Shown here one piece after another: positions 31,984 to 39,281 of a stretch of 64,000 nucleotides of DNA. The DNA is from Caballeronia sp. SL2Y3 (GTDB lineage: Bacteria; Pseudomonadota; Gammaproteobacteria; Burkholderiales; Burkholderiaceae). How positions within the stretch are numbered: position 1 is the stretch's first letter; the number at the start of each line of letters is the position of its first letter. The stretch covers positions 496,001 through 560,000 of the forward strand of contig NZ_CP084262.1 of NCBI RefSeq assembly GCF_022879575.1, read 5' to 3'. The translations under genes and the position numbers were made by a program. The notes under the pieces are model-generated. The model was given only the letters and a program-made list of their open reading frames with translations. It was not told the origin of the DNA and did no database searches.

Positions 31984-33861
31984 TCACTTAGCGACGACAG
32001 CCGCAGTCGCCGCACCCTTCACTTCAGCGGCGCACAAGTCCTTCAAGAGCGCTTGAATGCGCTCGCCCAAAATTTGCGGCCGCCCCTTGAAAATGAGCTT
32101 TTCGATGGCCTTCTTGCCCGCAAGCGTGCGCGCAAGATCGCGCCGTTCGCTTTCGTTTGCGATGAGGCGCAGCGCCGCCGCCTTGTACTCGTCGGTGGTC
32201 TTGGCGATCATCCAGTCGGGGAAACCCAGGCGGCGGAACATGCCTTCGTCGATGTGCTCGTGCACTTCGCGCCCGGTCTTGCAGACACCGACGAGACCCG
32301 CCCACACGGTATCCACGATGCCGTTCGTATTGCCGAACGGGAACGGATTCAGGAACATGTCGCAGCCGGCGATCACCTTCATGTAGTTCGCATAGTCCTG
32401 ATGCTTGTGGACCACGGCTTTGTCGCCCATCAGGCGGCGCACGAGGTTGCGCACCTGCGGGAACACGAGGCCCGTCGCCTGTCCGACGAGGAAGTGGAAC
32501 TCGACGGGCACCGGCGCTTCGCTGGCGATCTGCGCACACATGTGCAGGAAGCCCGGGTTGAGCTTCACGGTCGTGCCCGCGACCGCGATCTTGACGGGAT
32601 CGGCCTTGAGGCGCTTGCGTTTGGGCAAATCGAGTTCGAGCATGGCCGCGGGCGGACGATACGGCATGCCGTCCGACGGCAGCTTGAGCAGCTTCTCGCT
32701 GAAGCAGGCCTCGTCGCCGACATAGTCTTCTTCCACGACCACGTAGTCCATCGCATGGCCGTGCGTGGTGGCGGGATGACCGAGCGCCATCATCTGCAGC
32801 GGCGCGACGCGCAAGCACGCAAGCGCCATGGTGATCGGGAACATGCCGACGCTCGGCATGTACATGGCCTGCGCGCAACGCGCTTCGCTCACCTCGCGCA
32901 CCTGGCGCACGTGGTCCCACACGGTCGCGCCTTCGAGCGTGATGAACTCGTCGAAAACCTCGCGGCCCGCTTCGTCCACGCGGCCTTCGTAACCCATGCC
33001 GATCAGATGGAACTTGTCGCGCATGGCGACCATGGTCTGCGAATGCGTGCGATAGATCGAGTGATTCTTCGAGAACCATTCGAGCACCACGAGCAGCACG
33101 GGCTTCTCGCCTTTCTTTGCCGGTTGCGCGCCACGCTTCACATCGTGCAGGCCGAGGCTCGCGAGCTTGCGGCGAATCAGCGTATTGATCGGCTTCTTGA
33201 TGTCGTGCTTGCCCGGCAGGTCCGCATAGCTGCAATGCATGTACGCGTCGTGCAGCACGCCGACCGGCAGCGCGTCGATGCTCTCGATCTGGTCGAGCTT
33301 GTCCGGCAGCCAGCGCAGCAGCATTTCGCGCTTCTGATGCGCGGCAGGCGTGCCGAGAAAGCGCGACGACATGATGGTCGTCGCGAGGCTCGCGGTTGCG
33401 ACCTTGTCGTGATTCCAGAGTACGTCCCAGTCGAGGCGCACTTCGGACTCGGGCGTATAGAACAATTGAAACTTTCGCATGTCGCCGGCGCGCAGCTGCA
33501 CGGAGTGACGCGCTTCTTCATCGAGACCGAGCGAGCGGAGAATATGGTCTGCGTTGCGAAACGGGCTCCCGGCGAAGAGCCCCGCGATCCAGCGTTGGAA
33601 CAGCTGCGCCTGACGGATGCCGTTTTCCGACAGGCGAAAGTCCGGGTCGCTCATCAGCGCCGTGATGGCGGACGTGATGCGCGTGAGCAAATGGTCGTCC
33701 ATGATGTTCGACGCTTCGCCGGACTGCGCCCAGCTATCGACATCCATCAGGAGTCCGTAGTTCACGTCGATTCTTGCGAGCAGCTTCAGCAGTTCGCGGA
33801 CGGCGGCTTCCTTGTCGCGACGATAGCAAAGGTACTCGAATTTGTTGATGCTGAATTGCAT
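31984..33861 (-). CDS. HMW1C-type cytoplasmic N-glycosyltransferase (GT41)
   Basis: A 625-residue protein, close to Haemophilus HMW1C (about 620). The C-terminal GT-B half has the family signature FPFGNTNGIVDTVWAGLVGV, then CKTGREVHEHIDEGMFRRLG, and ALGHPATTHGHAMDY in the middle; the N-terminal half is the helical AAD-like domain. HMW1C enzymes transfer glucose or galactose from UDP-sugars to Asn in N-x-S/T sequons of a partner adhesin in the cytoplasm before its secretion. It lies directly downstream of the TpsB transporter gene and upstream of another glycosyltransferase gene, matching hmwABC order. A broken second copy of the same family lies at 35909-36250. Confidence 0.9.
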   Translation of the reverse strand: MQFSINKFEYLCYRRDKEAAVRELLKLLARIDVNYGLLMDVDSWAQSGEASNIMDDHLLTRITSAITALMSDPDFRLSENGIRQAQLFQRWIAGLFAGSPFRNADHILRSLGLDEEARHSVQLRAGDMRKFQLFYTPESEVRLDWDVLWNHDKVATASLATTIMSSRFLGTPAAHQKREMLLRWLPDKLDQIESIDALPVGVLHDAYMHCSYADLPGKHDIKKPINTLIRRKLASLGLHDVKRGAQPAKKGEKPVLLVVLEWFSKNHSIYRTHSQTMVAMRDKFHLIGMGYEGRVDEAGREVFDEFITLEGATVWDHVRQVREVSEARCAQAMYMPSVGMFPITMALACLRVAPLQMMALGHPATTHGHAMDYVVVEEDYVGDEACFSEKLLKLPSDGMPYRPPAAMLELDLPKRKRLKADPVKIAVAGTTVKLNPGFLHMCAQIASEAPVPVEFHFLVGQATGLVFPQVRNLVRRLMGDKAVVHKHQDYANYMKVIAGCDMFLNPFPFGNTNGIVDTVWAGLVGVCKTGREVHEHIDEGMFRRLGFPDWMIAKTTDEYKAAALRLIANESERRDLARTLAGKKAIEKLIFKGRPQILGERIQALLKDLCAAEVKGAATAAVVAK

Positions 33862-33927
33862 GATTCTGTTTCCGGTTAGTGACGGCGGAACGAGGCGGCA
33901 TAACGAAGCCGCAGGCGAGCCACGAGA

Positions 33928-35649
33928 TCAGTGGCTCCAGGTGACGGAGAGCCAGTACTGCGTGGGCTTCTTGCCGGGCTCCACCCAAGAGCTTTCGGAG
34001 AAGCGATACGGTCTCGATACGGATGCGGACACCGTCGCGCCGATCGGCGTGAGCCAGTCCACGCTCACGCCGTAGCCCGCGAGCACGCGGTTATTCGTGA
34101 CGCCGGTCACGCCCGGATACGTGTTTTCCCAGTGGTCCCACGGCGAATGGTTCACGCGTCCGTAAGCGAAATCGTTGAAGAGGCCGACTTGAAGCTGATG
34201 GCCCGTCGCCACCGGAAAGCGTTGATAGAGGCCCACGCTCGCCACCACGCCTTCATCGGCCGAGCCTTCGTCGGCGCGATAGGCGCGCACGGCATCCGGA
34301 CCGCCGAGCGAGAGCTTCTCGCTCGCGTCGAGATTGCGGCTTGCGAGTTGAGCGGACACGCGGCCCGAGACGAACAGGTTGCCGCTTTTCGACAGCGCAT
34401 ACGTGCCGAACGCGTTGCTGCTGAGCTTCGCGTAGTTGCCGGAACGCTGCGTGACGGGATCGGACGGGTCGTCGTTGCGTTGATGCCCGAGCGTGAGCGC
34501 AATCTGCCCGGCGGCGAGATTCGTGCGCAGCGCCCGGGCGCGCTCGCCGTTGTCCGCCGTCAGTGAGAGCTGGATCGAATCGAGCTTGCTGTGCGTGATC
34601 GCGTGGTAGTCCGTGAGGTCCGTCGATGTCTGACTGTGCAAGAGCGATGCTCCGCCCCACACGTTGGCGTCGAGTCCGCGCGCGAACGGGTACTGCACGC
34701 CTGCCTGAGCGGTCGTCGCCACGCCCTTCACAGGCGTTCCCGCGTTGATGAAGTACTGCTGACGCGACACGCCGCCGGTCATGCGCAGACCGTCGTCGAA
34801 GATCGGCGCGCTGCCGGTGAGCGAGCCCGTCCACATCTTCTTGTCCGTGCTGGTGACGGTGAACGCATACGCGTCGCCGGCATGGAACAGATTGTTCGCC
34901 GATGCGGTCACGCCCATGCGATACGTTCCGGTCGACTCGACGCCCTTGTTGTCGAGAATCAGATCGGCGCGCACGGGCTTGCCTTGCTGCGCGATGTTGA
35001 ACGTGACGTCGACTTCTCCGGTGGCTGCGCCCGGCGAGAAACGCGGCGCGCCGTCGAGCGCGACGCCGGGCAGGTCCTGCAACAATTGCGTGGCGCGTTC
35101 GAGCCGCGACGTGCGCAAGACGCACACGCCGTTCACCCCTTCGCTGCCGCACAGCGCATGCGTGATGAGCCGCTGCAACCGCGCATCCGCCACGCGCGAC
35201 TTGTTGTTCACGACGATCTTGCGAATACGTCCGGGAAACACCGTGAATTGCGACTGGCCGCCCTTCTGCGCCGCGCGCCAGTCGGCATCCGTCATCAGCA
35301 CCTGACCGAGCGGAAAGCCGCCTTGACGCAGCGCCGTCGTGAGCACGTCCGACCAGCGATTCACTTCCTTCAGCGACTGCGGCACATCGCCGAGCTTCTT
35401 CATGTCCGCGTCGAGCATTTGCTTGACGACGAGCGCATCCGGGCCTTCCGCCGGGATCACTTGCACGCTCGCGCGGCTCGCGCTGGCGACTGCATCGCTT
35501 GCTGCGGGCATCGACTTCTGCACGACCGCTTCCGCATCCGTGACTTCGGACGCCATTACGCGTTCTGTGCCCGCCACGCCGACCAGCACTACCGATCCGA
35601 CACACACCATGCGGCGCACGGCTGCCGCGATCTCGTTCATCTTCAACAT
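33928..35649 (-). CDS. TpsB two-partner secretion transporter (HMW1B/ShlB/FhaC family)
   Basis: A 573-residue outer-membrane transporter. After a signal peptide (VCVGSVVLVGVAGTERVMA) come POTRA-like domains (GQSQFTVFPGRIRKIVVNN, then a cysteine pair in HALCGSEGVNGVCVLR) and a 16-strand barrel ending QYWLSVTWSH, an aromatic-rich final strand. LGGPDAVRAYRADEGS is the conserved loop-6 region (VRGY/VRAY motif) seen in all TpsB proteins. It would export the TpsA adhesin through the outer membrane. Start: ATG at 35649 after AAGGA. It precedes the HMW1C gene by 66 bases. With tpsA broken in this window, its own cargo may be lost or located elsewhere. Confidence 0.88.
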   Translation of the reverse strand: MLKMNEIAAAVRRMVCVGSVVLVGVAGTERVMASEVTDAEAVVQKSMPAASDAVASASRASVQVIPAEGPDALVVKQMLDADMKKLGDVPQSLKEVNRWSDVLTTALRQGGFPLGQVLMTDADWRAAQKGGQSQFTVFPGRIRKIVVNNKSRVADARLQRLITHALCGSEGVNGVCVLRTSRLERATQLLQDLPGVALDGAPRFSPGAATGEVDVTFNIAQQGKPVRADLILDNKGVESTGTYRMGVTASANNLFHAGDAYAFTVTSTDKKMWTGSLTGSAPIFDDGLRMTGGVSRQQYFINAGTPVKGVATTAQAGVQYPFARGLDANVWGGASLLHSQTSTDLTDYHAITHSKLDSIQLSLTADNGERARALRTNLAAGQIALTLGHQRNDDPSDPVTQRSGNYAKLSSNAFGTYALSKSGNLFVSGRVSAQLASRNLDASEKLSLGGPDAVRAYRADEGSADEGVVASVGLYQRFPVATGHQLQVGLFNDFAYGRVNHSPWDHWENTYPGVTGVTNNRVLAGYGVSVDWLTPIGATVSASVSRPYRFSESSWVEPGKKPTQYWLSVTWSH

Positions 35650-35849
35650 TGCTCGTATCCTTGCAGTGAACCAGTAAACGTCGCGCCTGGTTCATCGACC
35701 TTTGTCCGCGTAGCGTTCTCAGATCAAAGGTTAAGGATTCGAATGCTCTATCCGAATAGAACAAGTTCTAAAGTGCCTTCAGGCAAGCAAGAAACGCAGC
35801 GTTTCAACGCGCGCGTCGTATCCGGCGCGCGAGCACGTAGCGCACATGC

Positions 35850-35878
35850 GAAGAGCCCGGCGCATGGCCGGGCTCTTC
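35850..35878. terminator. Strong hairpin after the HMW1C remnant
   Basis: GAAGAGCCCGG (35850-35860) pairs perfectly with CCGGGCTCTTC (35868-35878) over a seven-base loop. On the minus strand it lies 30 bases after the stop of the HMW1C remnant and about 200 bases before tpsB. There is no T tract, but the 11-bp stem is typical of Burkholderiaceae intergenic terminators. It suggests that tpsB has its own promoter. Confidence 0.6.
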
Positions 35879-35908
35879 GAACATGAAGCCTGCGAACGTG
35901 TCGGACGC

Positions 35909-36250
35909 TTACGCCATTGCTTCGACAGCTTCCGCTTTCTTCGACTTGCTCTTGCTACTCTTCGCAGCCGGCAGTTGCTCTTGCCAGAGCGCCTGCATGC
36001 GTTCGCCGAGAATCTCCGGGCGGCCCTTGAAAATCAGCTTCTCGATGGCCTGCGGTCCTGCCAGCTTCGCGGCGAGTTCGGTGCGCTCATCGGCGTTTTC
36101 GATCAGACGCAGCGCCGCGGCCCGGTACTCGTCGTTGGTTTTCGCGACCATCCATTCGGGGAAGCCGAGACGGCGGAACATGCCCTCGTCGATATGCTCG
36201 TGGACTTCGCGGCCGGTCTTGCATACACCGACGAGCCCCGCCCACACCGT
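35909..36250 (-). pseudogene. C-terminal 113 codons of a second HMW1C glycosyltransferase, fused to adhesin sequence
   Basis: The frame encodes TVWAGLVGVCKTGREVHEHI onward and ends KKAEAVEAMA. It is closely similar to the last part of the intact HMW1C protein (identical from TVWAGL to DEGMFRRLGF) but clearly a different copy, with a lysine-rich C-terminus. Only the final fifth of the enzyme remains. Upstream it is joined in frame to a sequon-rich piece of adhesin rather than to the rest of the enzyme. The fragment cannot be an active transferase because the N-terminal domain and most of the GT-B fold are missing. Confidence 0.85.
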
Positions 36251-37025
36251 ACCCGAGATGTTGGTCGTGCCGTTGTCGGTCGTGTTGATCGTCGCGTTCG
36301 GCTCGATCCAGGTGCCCGTACCGTTCGTCGAGTTGTCCGCCTTGCGCCGTGTTGATCGAGCCGGTATCGCGGACCTGATCGCCCACCAGCGTCACATAAC
36401 CTTGCGCCTGAATCGCGCCGTCGTTCTCGACGCTCGCGTTCGTGCCCGTCGAGCTCAATTGGAGCGGGCCGCCCGCCATGAACTGATTCGCGTCGATGGA
36501 TTTGGTCGTCGCGAGCAGCGAGCCGACGTTGACGATCGCGCCTTTGCCGAACAGCACGCCGTTGGCGGTCTGGATCAACACCTGACCGTTGGCGAGCAGC
36601 GAGCCTTGAATATTCGATGCGCCGCCGCTCGTTACGCGGTTAAGCGCCTGCGACTGCGCGTTCGGCTGATTGAACTGCACCGTGTTGCCGGCGCCGACGT
36701 TGAACGAGTTCCAGTCGATCACGGCGCGCTGCGTGCCCTGATTGATGGTCATCGTGTTGGCATTCTGCGAGATGCTCGCCTGGCCTGCCGTGACCTGGCC
36801 GCCCGTCGGCAACGCTTGCGCGAAACTCACGCCGGGCTGCGTCGCCAAGATGGCAGCGGCAAACGCAGTCATCGCCGAGACGACGCCGAATGCACCTTCA
36901 TTCGATGCCGCTTGCGACGCCGTGCCTTCGCCCGGGGCCTTGCCTTGACTGACGACATCTTCCGCTACCGCCACCAACATGCCGAGTCGTTTGCTAAAGA
37001 CGCGACGAAACCGATTCTTGTTCAT
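36251..37025 (-). pseudogene. TpsA adhesin remnant: N-terminal secretion domain plus a short sequon-rich piece
   Basis: From the ATG at 37025 the product has an extended signal peptide (MNKNRFRRVFSKRLGMLVAV, ESPR type) followed by a TPS secretion domain: ANTMTINQGTQRAVIDWNSF, VGAGNTVQFNQPN, RVTSGGASNIQGSLLANGQV and LIQTANGVLFGKGAIVNVG. The good frame ends near 36343 after GSINTAQGG. In the next frame the sequence reads STNGTGTWIEPNATINTTD and NGTTNISG, again adhesin-like, and then runs directly into the HMW1C fragment at 36250. Full TpsA adhesins are usually well over 1000 residues, so nearly all of the passenger is missing. Two junctions, one frame-breaking, are needed to explain this. Confidence 0.85.
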
Positions 37026-37476
37026 AAGAGAGACAGAGATTAATGAGAGAGATGAAGCGTTCCGCGTTGACGGGTCAACGGCGGTCCAATGCGCATCAGT
37101 GGATGACCACCGGATGAATGCGCGCCTTGGAGGCATGGATTCGACGTCACCTGCGACGTGTGTTGGCTAGCCTCGACCTGCACTGATTCAGCTCATCACT
37201 TTGATGCCAATCAGTTCACGCACTTCGAAGGCCGAGACTCCACTGCCGAATCCTCAATGCGAATGGTAGGAATCGGCGGCCTCGCGCCATATAGAAGAAC
37301 TTCGAATCTCGGCCGGGGAACAACCGGCCAGCAAGGGGCGCGGCCCGCGTCGCGCGGGCCAGAACGGCGCGGCGGACCGAAGAAGCACGCAGCGGCCGCA
37401 AAAAGAGGAAAGTTCCTAACGGCCTTGCGACAGTGGGTGCCACCGGCTCACGTTCCATGGCCGGCAGCCGCGCGCG
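37026..37476. other. Spacer upstream of tpsA with two GC-rich hairpins
   Basis: No gene is supported. GGCCGG (37311-37316) pairs with CCGGCC (37324-37329), and GGCCCGCG (37342-37349) pairs with CGCGGGCC (37353-37360). They may terminate the upstream regulator transcript or structure the tpsA leader. The tpsA promoter must lie here but I cannot define its boxes. Confidence 0.45.
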
Positions 37477-38160
37477 CTACAAGCAGTCGGCGACGCGCGC
37501 CGCGCCGGAGCGGTCCAGCGACAGACCGCGGTCCACCGCAAAGCGATGCAACTCCGCTTCGCGCGTGAAGCCGAGCTGCTCGCACGCTTTCGCGCGTCGC
37601 GCGCTGATGGTGCTCTTGCCGAGCCTGAACAGCCGGGCCGTCTCCACGACGCCCATGCCGCACAACATCAAACCGGTGACTTCCAATTGCCACTTCGTTA
37701 GCGATGCGAAGCGCCGCAGGTCCGGCTCGGCGTTGAACTGCGCGAGCGCGCATACCGCCACGGGCGAGCGATAGTGGCGGCCCATCGCAAGTTCGCGCAC
37801 CGCATTCACCACCGCGGACATTTCTTCGCGTTTGCTCACGATGCCCGCGGCATCACGCTGAGCGAGGGTGCCAATGAGAAAGGGATCGTCGAATTCGCTG
37901 TACACGAGAACGGGCAAGCGCGGATATCGGGCCGAAACGGAGGATAGATAGCGCCAGCCGTCGAGCGCGCCGCCCGTGGGCATGGAATAGTCGGTGACGA
38001 CGACATCGCACCGACTGCGTTCGAGAATCCCCATCAGGTCCGACGGACTACTAACCGATTCAATGACGTCGATACCTGCGTCTTAGAGTGCTCTACGCAA
38101 TCCGCACAAGACAAGTGGGTGATCGTCGACAATCGCGACGCTGATGCGCTTGTTTTGCAT
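37477..38160 (-). pseudogene. RcsB-like response regulator interrupted by an in-frame TAA
   Basis: Starting at the ATG at 38160 the frame reads MQNKRISVAIVDDHPLVLCG, then LRRAL and a TAA at 38083-38085, and continues without any frame change as DAGIDVIESVSSPSDL into a complete receiver (VVVTDYSMPTGG) and LuxR-type DNA-binding domain (SLTKWQLEVTGLMLCGMGVV). Total 228 codons including the internal stop. It is a tandem paralogue of the gene at 38160-38837, whose stop overlaps its start (ATGA). One base change (TAA from CAA or GAA) explains the damage. Internal initiation at the ATG at 38034 could still yield a product lacking the N-terminal acidic pocket. Confidence 0.8.
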
Positions 38161-38837
38161 CACGCGGGGCGAAGCTCGCTGTCCGCGTTCGAGCGATCCA
38201 GCCACAAGCCATGCCCGACCGCGAAGCGGTACATCTCCGACTCGCCCGAAAAGCCGAGCCGTCTGCATGCTTCCGTGCGCTGCGCGCTGATGGTGTTGAC
38301 GCGCCGGTGAAGCAGACGCGCCGTCTCGCAGACCGTCAGACCGCACAGCATGAGACCCGTCACTTCCATCTGACGACGCGTGAGCGCCATGAAGCGCTTG
38401 TAATGCGGCAGCGCGGAAAAGCGCTCCAGCGACGCGCTGGCAATGGGCGACAGATAGCGTTCGCCTCGCGCGAGACTGCGCGCCGCGGCCAGCACTTCGT
38501 GCATCTCGTCACGCTTGCTCACGATGCCGGCGACACCCCGCTGCACCAGACTGCCGACGAGGAATGGGTCGTCGAATTCCGTATAGACGAGCACGCGCGT
38601 GTCCGGAAACTGGCTCGACACGGAGGCGAGAAAACGCCAACCGTCGAGCGCCTGATCGCCCGGCATCGAATAGTCGGTGACGACGACATCGCAGGGCGCG
38701 TCGCGCAATAGCTTCAACAGTTGCGTCGGACTCGTGACCGCGCCGGATACATCGAAGTCCGCGCCCTCCAGCGTCTTCTGAAGTCCGTACAGCACGAGCG
38801 GATGATCGTCGACGACGGCGATTTTTGTCTTTCCCAT
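38160..38837 (-). CDS. RcsB-like LuxR-type response regulator upstream of the adhesin locus
   Basis: A 225-residue regulator: MGKTKIAVVDDHPLVLYGLQ with the acidic pocket, phospho-acceptor Asp in VVVTDYSMPGDQALDGW, Thr/Lys switch region (VYTEFDD, IVSKRDE), and a C-terminal helix-turn-helix (LTRRQMEVTGLMLCGLTVCE, then TARLLHRRVNTISAQRTEAC). The DYSMPGD core resembles RcsB. No kinase gene is adjacent; the hybrid kinase at 24845-28142 or an orphan kinase could phosphorylate it. GGGAGA lies nine bases before the ATG. It is co-translated with the damaged paralogue that follows, and lies on the same strand about 1.1 kb upstream of tpsA, suggesting that the pair regulates it. Confidence 0.85.
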   Translation of the reverse strand: MGKTKIAVVDDHPLVLYGLQKTLEGADFDVSGAVTSPTQLLKLLRDAPCDVVVTDYSMPGDQALDGWRFLASVSSQFPDTRVLVYTEFDDPFLVGSLVQRGVAGIVSKRDEMHEVLAAARSLARGERYLSPIASASLERFSALPHYKRFMALTRRQMEVTGLMLCGLTVCETARLLHRRVNTISAQRTEACRRLGFSGESEMYRFAVGHGLWLDRSNADSELRPA

Positions 38838-39281
38838 CCCAAATCTCCCGACAGGCCGGGTGAGGCCTCTCCATCAACTGGCTCGCGCAGGTTTCAACCG
38901 TTAGCCCGATTGCTCGGCGAGCATCGCAGCCACGCGAAGCGCGCGCTGCGAGGTCGTCACGGCGATACGGTGAAAGCGTCTTTGTACCGACGTTATCTGT
39001 ACATCCATGTTGTCGTGACTTGCATCGAACGATAAAGGCGCGCGAATCCTGCTCATATAGAACGATGTCGAAAACCCTGTCCCCTTAATCGCGGCGACAA
39101 GGGGCGCGTTCTCGCGTGCTTGCAGGCGTCATGGCGCGTGATGCGCCCGGCATTGCACAAAGCGCGCGTGCGAATGCAATGACAGATGCGAAGCCCGCTG
39201 TCCATAGAGCGAGTTCTAAACAATCGAGAGTGTCACGCCCGATGCTTGTTCATCGTTATGCGGGCATGTCACGGATGCGCT
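38838..39281. other. Spacer upstream of the tandem response regulators, no gene seen
   Basis: About 440 bases between the start of the regulator gene and the end of the GGDEF-EAL gene, both on the minus strand. Overlapping short frames exist but none has a ribosome-binding site or coherent composition. CCCCTT and AAGGGG near 39082 and 39099 can pair, but the stem is short. The regulator promoter is expected here. Confidence 0.4.

Noticed and set aside
36087..36340. Extension of the adhesin frame as a novel C-terminus
   Set aside because: It is an out-of-frame reading of sequon-rich adhesin and HMW1C sequence; the true coding sense is in another frame.
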